Source: Pandoraea pneumonica (GTDB lineage: Bacteria; Pseudomonadota; Gammaproteobacteria; Burkholderiales; Burkholderiaceae). Taken from it: a DNA stretch of 64,000 nt. The notes under the pieces are model-generated. The model was not told the origin of the DNA and did no database searches. It saw only the letters and a list, made by a program, of their open reading frames with translations. The position numbers were made by a program, and so were the translations under genes. Below, piece by piece: positions 16,891 through 25,000 of the stretch (positions are counted from its first letter, which is position 1; each line of letters starts with the position of its first letter). The DNA lies in NCBI RefSeq assembly GCF_902459645.1, contig NZ_CABPSK010000001.1, positions 1,922,001 to 1,986,000 of the forward strand. The letters run 5' to 3'.

Positions 16891-18129
16891 ATGAAGGCTT
16901 ACTCTCGTTCCCCCCTCGCCCGCGCGGTTGCGCTGGTTATCGGCTGCGGCGCAGCATCGCTCGCCCATGCGCAATCGAACATCACGCTCTACGGCATCGT
17001 CGACGGCGGCATCGGCTATGCCAGCAATGTCGCCAGCGTCAGCCGAGTCGGCGCTGCGGGCCGCCCTGCGGTGATCACCGGGGCATCGAACACGGCATTC
17101 CAAAGCGGTACGTGGCAAGGCAGCCGCTGGGGCATGCAAGGCACGGAAGACCTTGGGGGCGGCCTGAAGGCACTGTTCCGTCTCGAGAACGGCTTCAACA
17201 TTGGCAACGGCACGGCAAGCCAAAACGGTGCCGAGTTCGGCCGCCATGCCTATGTGGGGTTGCAGGATAAGAAGTTCGGCACGCTCACCATTGGCCGTCA
17301 GTACGACCCGTTGATCGATTTGGTCGGCTCGGTAGGCGGCACGGCGCTCCTCTCCGGCGTGGCTGCGCACCCGGGCGACGTCGACAACCTCGACCACAGC
17401 TCGCGTGTGAACAACAGCGTGAAGTACCGCTCGCCGACGTGGGCTGGCTTCACGTTCGGCGCAATGTATGGGTTTGGCGGCCAGCCGGGCACGATGGGAC
17501 GTCAGAACACGTGGGGTCTGGCGGGGCAATATGCAGGTGGCCCGCTCACGTGGGGCGTTGCGTATTCGCACGCCAACAACGACAAAGCGAGCGCCACCGA
17601 CACCACCATCGGTAGCTGGGCGGGCTCGTCGGAATCGGCCTTCGGCTCGTCGATCAATGCGGGGTATGCGAGCGCGAAGTCGCGCGACATCATCGCAACT
17701 GCCATGACCTATCAGATTGGCAACAACACGACGCTGGGCGCGAACTACAGCCACACCGAGTATTCGCCCGGGACGTATTCGCGCTTCACGCGCACGGCCA
17801 AATTCGACACCGTCGGTGTGCTCGCCATGTACCGCTTCACCAATGCTTTCCGACTGGGCGGCGGCTACAGCTTTACGAACGTGAATGCGCCCGCCGCGAA
17901 CACGTCAGGGGCGAAGTATCACCAGTTCAATTTGGCGGCGTTCTACAACTTGTCCAAGCGCACCGAGTTGTATGCGCTGGTGGGCTATCAGAAGGCGTCG
18001 GGCGCGACGCTCGATGCGTTTGGCAACGTGATCGATGCGACGGCGTCGGTGGGCGATGCGGCCAACGGCATGTCGTCGGCCACCAACAATCAGACGATCG
18101 TGCGTCTGGGCGTCAGCCACGTGTTCTAA
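16891..18129 (+). CDS. Gram-negative general porin (OmpC-type)
   Basis: A 412-residue outer-membrane porin. Signal peptide ends at SLAHAQ, then the family start SNITLYGIVDGGIGYASNV. Other typical segments are SRWGMQGTEDLGGGLKALFR, HAYVGLQDKKFGTLTIGRQY (loop 3 region with YDPLIDLVG), VNNSVKYRSPTW, and a C-terminal strand ending VRLGVSHVF with the terminal Phe needed for Bam-mediated insertion. It forms 16-stranded trimers for passage of small hydrophilic solutes. It stands alone with its own terminator. The 174-bp upstream gap shows no clear operator. Confidence 0.93.
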   Translation: MKAYSRSPLARAVALVIGCGAASLAHAQSNITLYGIVDGGIGYASNVASVSRVGAAGRPAVITGASNTAFQSGTWQGSRWGMQGTEDLGGGLKALFRLENGFNIGNGTASQNGAEFGRHAYVGLQDKKFGTLTIGRQYDPLIDLVGSVGGTALLSGVAAHPGDVDNLDHSSRVNNSVKYRSPTWAGFTFGAMYGFGGQPGTMGRQNTWGLAGQYAGGPLTWGVAYSHANNDKASATDTTIGSWAGSSESAFGSSINAGYASAKSRDIIATAMTYQIGNNTTLGANYSHTEYSPGTYSRFTRTAKFDTVGVLAMYRFTNAFRLGGGYSFTNVNAPAANTSGAKYHQFNLAAFYNLSKRTELYALVGYQKASGATLDAFGNVIDATASVGDAANGMSSATNNQTIVRLGVSHVF

Positions 18130-18143
18130 GCAGGGAATAACGA

Positions 18144-18173
18144 AAAGGCCATTCGCGAGCGCGAATGGCCTTT
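18144..18173 (+). terminator. Intrinsic terminator of the porin gene
   Basis: A 13-bp stem (AAAGGCCATTCGC / GCGAATGGCCTTT) with a GAGC loop begins 15 bp after the porin stop. The T-run is short (TTT inside the stem base), but the stem is perfect and A-tracts flank it, so it may work in both directions against the convergent AraC gene. Confidence 0.7.
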
Positions 18174-18210
18174 GGCTTGGGGACTCATGCAGCCCCCTCA
18201 TGCAGCCTGC

Positions 18211-19101
18211 TCAGGCCGCCTGCGCAGGCAGCGGCGGCACCAGCGTTACGCGCGGCGGCGGCAGCATAGTGACGGCATGCAATTGTGCGCGGAGCCAGTC
18301 ACGTGGGCTTGCGCCCGTCTTACGCCGGAAGGCGCGGGCCAGTGCCGATGCGCTGTCATACCCGACTTCGTCCGCCACACGCGCAATCGGTTGCCCGTCG
18401 CGAAGGCGTTTCTGCGCGAGTCCGATCCGCCAGTCCAGCAGATAGTCTGCGGGCGACTGCCCGATCACTTCCCGGAACTGTGCGGCGAAATTGGCGCGCG
18501 ACATGTTGGCCGTGTTCGCGAGCGATTCCACCGTCCAGGCGTCGCCCGGTTGGTGATGAATCACGTGAAGTGCGCGCGCGAGTCGCGGATCTGCCAGACC
18601 GGCGAGCATGCCGCGGTTGACGATGCGTTTCTCCAGCACGTGCCGGAGCAGTTGAATCACGAGCAGTTCGAAGAGCCGATCCATCACGGCGAGCCGTCCG
18701 CACTGCGAGCCGAACGCTTCGGCGAACAGCCAGTTGAGCGTGAGGTCGAGCGTGGACAGCGACTGCGTGGGCAGCACGAGATATTCGGGCAGCGCCGCCA
18801 CTAGCGGGTTGTTGTGCCCGCCATCGAACGAAAGAGAGCCGCACACGAGTTCGGTGCGATCGCCTTCGCCGGAGAGGAGTTGGTGGTGATTGCGGCGCGG
18901 GAAGAAGATCAGCGACGGTTCGACGATGTCTTGCCGCGTGCCGTCTTCCAATAACAGGGCAACTTCGCCCGTTCGCAGCAGATGCATGTGCCCGCCGTCG
19001 TGCGAATCGATGCCGTAGCTGGCAACGCCGCAGAGGCCGCCGCTGTGAAACACACCGGCGCGCACGCCGAAATTTGAAATCAGGGTGGAGAGCCGATCCA
19101 T
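18211..19101 (-). CDS. AraC family regulator with N-terminal cupin (cupin_6) domain
   Basis: A 296-residue regulator starting MDRLSTLISNFGVRAGVFHS. The cupin-type effector domain (about 1-180, GHMHLLRTGEVALLLEDGT, FFPRRNHHQLL) is followed by a two-HTH AraC DNA-binding domain (WTVESLANTANMSRANFAAQ and IARVADEVGYDSASALARAF). I took ATG 19101; an upstream reading to 19200 would add 33 residues overlapping the next gene. It is convergent to the porin. The target is unknown, possibly an adjacent oxidoreductase outside this region. Confidence 0.85.
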   Translation of the reverse strand: MDRLSTLISNFGVRAGVFHSGGLCGVASYGIDSHDGGHMHLLRTGEVALLLEDGTRQDIVEPSLIFFPRRNHHQLLSGEGDRTELVCGSLSFDGGHNNPLVAALPEYLVLPTQSLSTLDLTLNWLFAEAFGSQCGRLAVMDRLFELLVIQLLRHVLEKRIVNRGMLAGLADPRLARALHVIHHQPGDAWTVESLANTANMSRANFAAQFREVIGQSPADYLLDWRIGLAQKRLRDGQPIARVADEVGYDSASALARAFRRKTGASPRDWLRAQLHAVTMLPPPRVTLVPPLPAQAA

Positions 19102-19196
19102 GGCGCACTCATGAAGAAGACCCAGTGCGCTGATTATGGAGGATTTGGCAAAGGCTTGCTCGGCACGCGATGGCGTTACCGGGCAAGCCAGACATC

Positions 19197-19505
19197 TCAC
19201 GCCCGGTTATCGCCCACCGTAGCGGCGTTGCCGATCTGCGAGCGAACTTGCGCACGCGACAGGCCTGCGGAATTGCGTTGTTGCAGCAGCGACGGGTAAG
19301 TTTGCAGCGATTGGTCGAGTTGGCCCGAAGCACGGGCTTGGCGCAATTCATCGCGGACTTGAGCGCGCGTCAGGCCTTCGGGTGAGGCTTGGGCGACCAT
19401 GACGGAATCGCCGTTGTAGGCGGTTTGCGGGCCTTCAGCAAAGGCCGAAGCGGAAACCAGTGATGCGGTAGCAACCAGAGCAGCAGCAAAGAGGCGGGTG
19501 TTCAT
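19197..19505 (-). CDS. DUF4148 small exported protein
   Basis: A 102-residue protein with a signal peptide (MNTRLFAAALVATASLVSAS, AFA cleavage). It has two copies of the DUF4148 helix, GLTRAQVRDELRQARASGQL and GLSRAQVRSQIG. DUF4148 proteins are common small periplasmic proteins of Burkholderiales with no known function. Start ATG 19505 was preferred to 19529 because the signal peptide begins there. The region 19506-19811 beyond it shows no gene or clear signal. Confidence 0.85.
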   Translation of the reverse strand: MNTRLFAAALVATASLVSASAFAEGPQTAYNGDSVMVAQASPEGLTRAQVRDELRQARASGQLDQSLQTYPSLLQQRNSAGLSRAQVRSQIGNAATVGDNRA

Positions 19506-19811
19506 GATGAGACTCCTATCGATTGGCAACTTAAGCCATGTTTTTTCCAGTCGTACCTAGGAGAGACCTCCTGACGCGGTGTGACTGGGCACGACTCAAG
19601 ATTAGGGAAATCGAGAGGGAATTTCGCGGCTGCTCGTCTGCAAGATGCGACCAATCGTCTAATTCATGCGATAGGCATTGGCGCTCGCTATGACGTCGAT
19701 AGACGCCGTCGATGGCGCCCCCAAACAGGGCGCAAATTAGTCCCGAATGGCGTGCGAAACCCGCGGCATTACGTCACGAAAAAGTGCAGAACGGAGAAGT
19801 GGCCAATTAGC
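19506..19811. other. Intergenic region without recognisable features
   Basis: About 300 bp between the DUF4148 gene and nsrR. No credible small gene, terminator with a T-run or strong palindrome was seen. It must hold the DUF4148 promoter, but no confident -35/-10 pair is assigned. Confidence 0.5.
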
Positions 19812-20306
19812 TTAGTCGGCGCGTTTGACCTTGATATCCCGCACGGGGATCGCGGCCGAAACGGCGACAGCAGCGGCATCGCCAAGCAGGCGCCGCAGGG
19901 CCGCAGGCTTGTTGACCATATCGGCCAGCGTGTAGCGGTCGAGCACTGCAAAGTAGGCTCGCAGCGCCTCGCCGAGCACGCCGCGCAGGTTGCATGCCGA
20001 CGTAATCACGCACGCGTTATCGCCCTGATGGAAGCACTCCACCATGGCAAAGTCGGGCTCCATCGCCCGTACGACTTCGCCAAGGCCGATACGCTCAGGT
20101 GCCCGCCCCAGCCGAATACCGCCCGCCCGGCCGCGCACCGTGTGCAAAAAGCCCAGTTGCCCGAGCTTTTGCACGATCTTGACGAGGTGGTTCTTGGGAA
20201 TGTCGAAGGCGTCCGCCACGGCCTGCACGTGCACCAGCTCGTCGGGATGCACCGCGACGTAGATGAGTGTGCGCAAACTGTAATCGGTGTAGTCGGTCAG
20301 TCGCAT
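19812..20306 (-). CDS. nsrR: Nitric-oxide-sensing Rrf2 repressor NsrR
   Basis: A 164-residue Rrf2-family regulator beginning MRLTDYTDYSLRTLIYVAVH. The winged HTH (VQAVADAFDIPKNHLVKIVQ, residues 26-45) is followed by GFLHTVRGRAGGIRL. The three iron-sulphur cysteines appear in VECFHQGDNACVITSACNLR with C-X7-C-X5-C spacing, as in NsrR. The [4Fe-4S] or [2Fe-2S] cluster reacts with NO and derepresses NO-detoxification genes. None of its usual targets (hmp, norB) is adjacent. The start at 20306 is chosen because it begins the conserved MRLT; a start at 20363 would add 19 unrelated residues. Confidence 0.9.
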   Translation of the reverse strand: MRLTDYTDYSLRTLIYVAVHPDELVHVQAVADAFDIPKNHLVKIVQKLGQLGFLHTVRGRAGGIRLGRAPERIGLGEVVRAMEPDFAMVECFHQGDNACVITSACNLRGVLGEALRAYFAVLDRYTLADMVNKPAALRRLLGDAAAVAVSAAIPVRDIKVKRAD

Positions 20307-20415
20307 GCGACAGGGGGGACAGTGGGAGGCGGAGTTGCGGGCCAGTTTAACATGGCCTGGCAATGCATCTTATGCCGCCTGCGCCCCCACAAAGCCCCGC
20401 CCTGCCCTATGCACG

Positions 20416-21756
20416 TCAGTGCAGAAACTTCATCAGAATCGTCGCCACCACGATCATCGCCGCGCCGCCGATACGCGTGGAGATCTGCGCGAACGGCATC
20501 AGTCCCATGCGGTTCGACGACGACAGAATGGCCACGTCCCCCGTACCGCCCAGCCCGCTGTGGCAGGCCGTGATGATGGCCGCTTCCACCGGATACATCT
20601 TGAGCCACAGGCCGACGAAGAAGCCCGAAGCGATCATGGCGAGCACGGTCACCGTCACGATCACGAAGTACGCCGGCGTGAATGCCGCGACCAGCTTGTC
20701 CCACGAGACGAACAACGTGCCCAGCCCGACCAGAATCGCGAACGTCAGGTTCGTCGACATGAACTTGTACATTTGGTACGCACCGCTTTCCATCGATGCC
20801 GGAATTGCCTTGCAGACCTTGAGCACCGCTGCCGCCACGATCATCAGCACCGGCCCTGGAATGCCCGTCACCGGGGCCAGCAGCGAGCCGAGAATGTACA
20901 GCGTGCAGCCCAGCAGCAAGCCCGCGCCCATCAGACGCAGATCGAGCGGCGGGTCTTCCTTTTGCAGCTTGAGCAGCTCCAGATCGTCGCCCGTGCGCAC
21001 CAGCATGCCGTCGCCGCTGTGCTTCGGGTAACGCTCGCCAAACCGGTTGAGCAAGCCACTGGCGAGAATCGCCACCACGTTGCCGATCAGCGCCGCCGGG
21101 ACGAGCGTGGCGACCAAATGCGCCTGCGACTCGCCCAGAATCTCCGAATACCCGATGGACAACGGCAGCACGCCCTCGCCGATACCGCCGCCGAGAATGG
21201 GCACGACGATATAGAAAAACGTGTGCTTGGGGTCATAACCGAAGCACAACCCGACGAGCATGCCCGCGGCCACCGCCGTAATCGTGCCGATGAACAACGG
21301 CACGAACATCTTCAGAAAGCCTTGAATCAGCACGCGGCGATTCATCCCGAGAATACTGCCCGCCACCAGACACGCGATGTAGAGGTACTGAAGATTCGCC
21401 GTCTTCATCGTCGTGGTGATCGCCTTGAGCGAGGCGTCATCCATGAGCTTGTAGCCGAGCAATGCCGACGGCACGAACAGGCAAAGAATGGCCGAGCCGC
21501 CAATCACGCGCAGCACCGGAATACGCCGACCGAGCTCGCCCAGCGCGGCACCTGCCAGCATCAGGACGGCAAAGCCGCCGATCATGTCGTTCGGCAAGCG
21601 ATTCGTCATGGCGGCGAGCACTACCACCACGGCAATTGCCGCGAACATCGGCAACGGCAGGCCGCCAATCGAAAACTGCATCAGCACAGACAAACGACCA
21701 GTGCGCTTGTCGTGTTCGTTACGGTTCGCGCCGAGTTGCGCGGAGGGCATCTCCAT
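20416..21756 (-). CDS. 2-hydroxycarboxylate transporter family (CitS/MleP-type) symporter
   Basis: A 446-residue inner-membrane secondary transporter of the 2HCT family, which takes up citrate, malate or related 2-hydroxy acids with Na+ or H+. It has about 11 hydrophobic segments and the two GGxG re-entrant loop signatures of the family: VPILGGGIGEGVLPLSIGYS (mid) and CHSGLGGTGDVAILSSSNRM (near the end). AAGGAG precedes ATG 21756. It is co-directional with leuCD-type genes under a divergent LysR regulator, suggesting import of the substrate of that dehydratase. Confidence 0.88.
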   Translation of the reverse strand: MEMPSAQLGANRNEHDKRTGRLSVLMQFSIGGLPLPMFAAIAVVVVLAAMTNRLPNDMIGGFAVLMLAGAALGELGRRIPVLRVIGGSAILCLFVPSALLGYKLMDDASLKAITTTMKTANLQYLYIACLVAGSILGMNRRVLIQGFLKMFVPLFIGTITAVAAGMLVGLCFGYDPKHTFFYIVVPILGGGIGEGVLPLSIGYSEILGESQAHLVATLVPAALIGNVVAILASGLLNRFGERYPKHSGDGMLVRTGDDLELLKLQKEDPPLDLRLMGAGLLLGCTLYILGSLLAPVTGIPGPVLMIVAAAVLKVCKAIPASMESGAYQMYKFMSTNLTFAILVGLGTLFVSWDKLVAAFTPAYFVIVTVTVLAMIASGFFVGLWLKMYPVEAAIITACHSGLGGTGDVAILSSSNRMGLMPFAQISTRIGGAAMIVVATILMKFLH

Positions 21757-21879
21757 GGGGTGTCTCCTTTGAAGGGATGCGTCGAATCGATGTGTTCGAC
21801 GTGTTATGCCGCCGCCCTGCCGGACTTTGCCGACTTCTGAGCGGACGGGGTTTTAGTACGTGTTGCGCTTATTCCACGC

Positions 21880-22527
21880 TTATTCCGATGAGCCCAGACG
21901 CTGTTGCGCGGGCAAATCGATCGACATCCACGGATGCTGCGCCGCGTGCCGCGCCTCGAAGGCATCGATCACGGCACGCTCCGCGAGCGTCATACCGATC
22001 ATGTCCAGACCTTCGACAAACATGCGCTTTTGCCGCGCGGGCATCTCGAAGCCGAAGCGCTCGCCCGTCGCCGTGATCACGCATTGCTGCTGCACGTCGA
22101 TGGTGAGCAAACTGTGGCGCGGGTCGCTCACAATCTCGTTGAGGCGCGCCACGTCGGCTGCTGGTAACGTCACCAGCAACAGCCGGTTGTTCTGTGCATT
22201 GAAGTAGAAAATCTCGCCGAAGCTGGGGGCGATAACGGCGTCGATGCCCGCTTGCATCAGCCCCCACACCGCGTGTTCGCGGCTCGATCCGCAACCGAAG
22301 TTGGCTCCGGCGACCAGCACTCGGGCGCTGCGATACTCGGGCTGATTCAGAACGAATTCCGGGCGCGACTCGCCTTGCGGCGTCATTCGCAGGTCGTACA
22401 GCACGCCGCGCGCGAGCCCTGCCTTATCGATGCCCAGCAGAAACTGCTTCGGCATGATCTGGTCGGTGTCGAGGTTATCGATGGGCAACGGCGCCGCAAC
22501 GCCGCTCAACAGGTCATGACTGGCCAT
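21880..22527 (-). CDS. leuD: 3-isopropylmalate dehydratase small subunit (LeuD-type)
   Basis: Small (swivel) subunit of an isopropylmalate isomerase/aconitase-type hydro-lyase, 215 residues. Typical motifs: LPIDNLDTDQIMPKQFL, GANFGCGSSREHAVWGL, APSFGEIFYFNAQNNRLL. AAGGAG lies seven bases before ATG 22527, which overlaps the end of leuC by 14 nt, showing translational coupling. No leuB is next to it. Pairing with a 2-hydroxycarboxylate transporter suggests it may be a paralogue acting on citramalate/citraconate-like substrates; that is inference. Confidence 0.88.
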   Translation of the reverse strand: MASHDLLSGVAAPLPIDNLDTDQIMPKQFLLGIDKAGLARGVLYDLRMTPQGESRPEFVLNQPEYRSARVLVAGANFGCGSSREHAVWGLMQAGIDAVIAPSFGEIFYFNAQNNRLLLVTLPAADVARLNEIVSDPRHSLLTIDVQQQCVITATGERFGFEMPARQKRMFVEGLDMIGMTLAERAVIDAFEARHAAQHPWMSIDLPAQQRLGSSE

Positions 22528-23932
22528 AGCCAAACTCCTTGCGTACGTCGACGATGCGGCCAGCCAGCGCTGCGGCGGCCGCCATGGCGGGGCTCATCAG
22601 ATGGGTGCGAGCGCCGCGCCCCTGACGGCCTTCGAAGTTGCGATTGGTCGTCGACGCACAACGCTGCCCGGGCGCGAGCACGTCGTCGTTCATGGCCAGA
22701 CACATCGAGCAACCCGGCTGCCGCCACTCGAAGCCAGCGTCGAGCAGCACCTGCGCAATGCCCTCGGCTTCCGCCTGATCGCGCACTCGCCCGGAGCCCG
22801 GCACGACCATCGCGCGCACCGTCGAGGCCACCTTGCGCCCGCGCACCACCGACGCGACTTCGCGCAAGTCTTCGATCCGCGCATTGGTGCACGACCCGAT
22901 GAAGACATGATCGATCGCCACCCCATCGATCGCCTGACCGGCCGTCAGCCCCATGTAGGCGAGCGCTTTTGTAGCGCTAGCGTCCGCCTGTGCATCTGCT
23001 GACAATTCCGGAATTCGCTCGCCGATTGCCACCGCCTGATCCGGGCTGGTGCCCCACGTCACGAACGGCGCCACGTGCGTGGCATCGAAAACATGCTCGA
23101 TATCGAACGATGCATCGTCGTCAGAACGCAAAGCCCGCCACGCGTCGACAGCCGCTGCCAGCGCTTCGGCATCCATGCCGCGAATGCGCGGGGCGACGTA
23201 GTCCACCGTGGTGTCGTCCGGCGCAATGAGCGCACCGCGCGCACCGGCTTCGACGGTCATGTTGCACAACGTCATACGGGCCTCGGCGCTCAGCGCACCG
23301 ATGGCCTCGCCGCTGTACTCCACCACGTAGCCGCGCGCGCCCTGCGCGCCGATGCGCGCAATGATGTGCAGCACGAGATCTTTCGCTGTCGTGCCGCCCG
23401 GCAAGGTGCCATCGACACGAATTCGCATGTCCTGCGCCACGCGATAGACGAGCGTCTGCGTTGCCAGCACGTGCTCGACTTCCGACGTGCCGATACCGAA
23501 CCCCAGCGCGCCCAGAGCGCCATACGTCGTCGTGTGGCTATCGCCGCACAGCACGACCATGCCCGGGCGAATCAACCCGATCTCGGGGGCGACCACGTGC
23601 TCGATGCCCTGCTCGCGGTCTTGTACGTCGAACAGGTGAATGCCGTGCTTTTCGCAATTGCGGGTGAAATTGGCCGCCTGATGCGACGCCGCCTCAATCG
23701 CAATCGTGCGGCGCGAAATCGCCACCGGATGCGTCGGAATCACGTGATCGACCACGCCCATCTGCTTCTCGGGGCAGCGCACCGGAAGTTGCTTCTCAGC
23801 CAGCCCGGCAAAGGCTTGCGGGCTGGTGTACTCGTTCATGATGTGCAGGTCGGCATACAACGCCACGTGCTGCGCATCGATCGGGAAGACCGTGTGAGCG
23901 TCCACGATCTTGCGATACATCGTTTGCCCCAT
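22514..23932 (-). CDS. leuC: 3-isopropylmalate dehydratase large subunit (LeuC-type)
   Basis: A 472-residue [4Fe-4S] hydro-lyase subunit. It contains CGDSHTTTYGALGALGFGIG then TSEVEHVLATQTL, the cluster cysteine in IGSCTNARIEDL, and the pair in QPGCSMCLAMN; the end is RNFEGRQGRGARTHLMSPAM. GGAGG lies five bases before ATG 23932, so the longer reading to 23962 is unlikely. With leuD it forms the heterodimer interconverting isopropylmalates or a related C5/C6 acid. Being first gene of a transporter-linked operon with a divergent LysR gene sets it apart from the usual leuCDB. Confidence 0.9.
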   Translation of the reverse strand: MGQTMYRKIVDAHTVFPIDAQHVALYADLHIMNEYTSPQAFAGLAEKQLPVRCPEKQMGVVDHVIPTHPVAISRRTIAIEAASHQAANFTRNCEKHGIHLFDVQDREQGIEHVVAPEIGLIRPGMVVLCGDSHTTTYGALGALGFGIGTSEVEHVLATQTLVYRVAQDMRIRVDGTLPGGTTAKDLVLHIIARIGAQGARGYVVEYSGEAIGALSAEARMTLCNMTVEAGARGALIAPDDTTVDYVAPRIRGMDAEALAAAVDAWRALRSDDDASFDIEHVFDATHVAPFVTWGTSPDQAVAIGERIPELSADAQADASATKALAYMGLTAGQAIDGVAIDHVFIGSCTNARIEDLREVASVVRGRKVASTVRAMVVPGSGRVRDQAEAEGIAQVLLDAGFEWRQPGCSMCLAMNDDVLAPGQRCASTTNRNFEGRQGRGARTHLMSPAMAAAAALAGRIVDVRKEFGYGQS

Positions 23933-24058
23933 GGGGCCCTCCTTGCGGGTGTCTCCTGTCACGGGCCACGCCCGTCGATTCAGTCCCGCCAGTTTAATTT
24001 CACGATGTTCGATGCATAATGCAGACTTATCTAAACCATTCTTAAATTCAATTTAATA

Positions 24059-24979
24059 ATGAACGCGATCGCCGATCTGGAATTCTTCGTGCGGCTGGTG
24101 CGGCACGGCAGCCTGTCGTCGCTAGCGCGCGATCTCGGCGTGACGCCGCCCGCCGTGAGTGCACGCCTTGCCTCGCTGGAAAAACGGCTCGGCGTGCGAT
24201 TGCTCAACCGCACCACGCGCCGCATCACGATGACGGAGGAAGGCGAGCGATATCTGCGTGCGGGCTCATCGCTGCTCGAAGAGGTGCAGGAATTGGAGCG
24301 CATGGTGTCGAGCAGCCGCGACGTGCCGCAAGGCTTGCTCAAAGTGAACGCGACGTTTGGCTTCGGGCGGCGGCACATCGTGCCTGCGCTCTCGGCGTTT
24401 CGGCAGCGCTACCCCGACGTCGAAGTGCAGTTGGAGTTGACCGACCGGCCCATGAACCTCGCCGAATCGGCCTTCGATGTGGGGATTCGTCTGGGGGAAT
24501 TGCCCGACTCGCGTCTCGTCGCCAAGCGGCTCGCGCATAACGAGCGTTTCGTCTGCGCGTCGCCTGGCTACCTCGCGGGCCGCACGTTGCCGCGCACGCC
24601 GGAGGATCTGCGCCAGCATCTCTGCATCGTCTTACGCGAAAACGATACGGCCTACGGCACGTGGCATTTCAACAAAGGCAAACGCCAGCAGCACGTGAAA
24701 GTGCACGGCGCGATGAGCAGCAACGATGGAGAAGCCACGCTGAAATGGGCGCTCGACGGACACGGTGTGCTGATGCGCTCCGCATGGGACGTACAGTCGT
24801 TTATCGATGCGGGCCAACTCACACGGCTACTGCCCGATTGGCACCTGCCCCCGGCCGACGTCTACGCGGTGTATCCGGAACGGCTCAATCTGTCGGCCAA
24901 GGTGCGTGTGTTCGTCGATTTTTTGGAAGTGCATATGCACGAGGCCAGCCACTGGGGCAGTCATCCGTTACCGGCATGA
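24059..24979 (+). CDS. LysR family transcriptional regulator
   Basis: A 306-residue LTTR. The N-terminal HTH (FVRLVRHGSLSSLARDLGVT, PPAVSARLASLEKRLGVRLL) is followed by an effector domain (LKVNATFGFGRRHIVPALSA, AFDVGIRLGELPDSRLVAKR) of the CrgA/DmlR-like subgroup. It is divergent from leuC with a 126-bp AT-rich gap (23933-24058), the classical layout for control of the leuCD-type/2HCT operon by the substrate. Effector unknown. Confidence 0.9.
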   Translation: MNAIADLEFFVRLVRHGSLSSLARDLGVTPPAVSARLASLEKRLGVRLLNRTTRRITMTEEGERYLRAGSSLLEEVQELERMVSSSRDVPQGLLKVNATFGFGRRHIVPALSAFRQRYPDVEVQLELTDRPMNLAESAFDVGIRLGELPDSRLVAKRLAHNERFVCASPGYLAGRTLPRTPEDLRQHLCIVLRENDTAYGTWHFNKGKRQQHVKVHGAMSSNDGEATLKWALDGHGVLMRSAWDVQSFIDAGQLTRLLPDWHLPPADVYAVYPERLNLSAKVRVFVDFLEVHMHEASHWGSHPLPA

Positions 24980-25000
24980 CGTTCAGGATGCTCGGGATGC

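Noticed and set aside
20305-21840. 511-codon + strand frame opposite the 2HCT transporter
   Set aside because: Low-complexity His/Arg/Gln composition and complete overlap with a recognised transporter.
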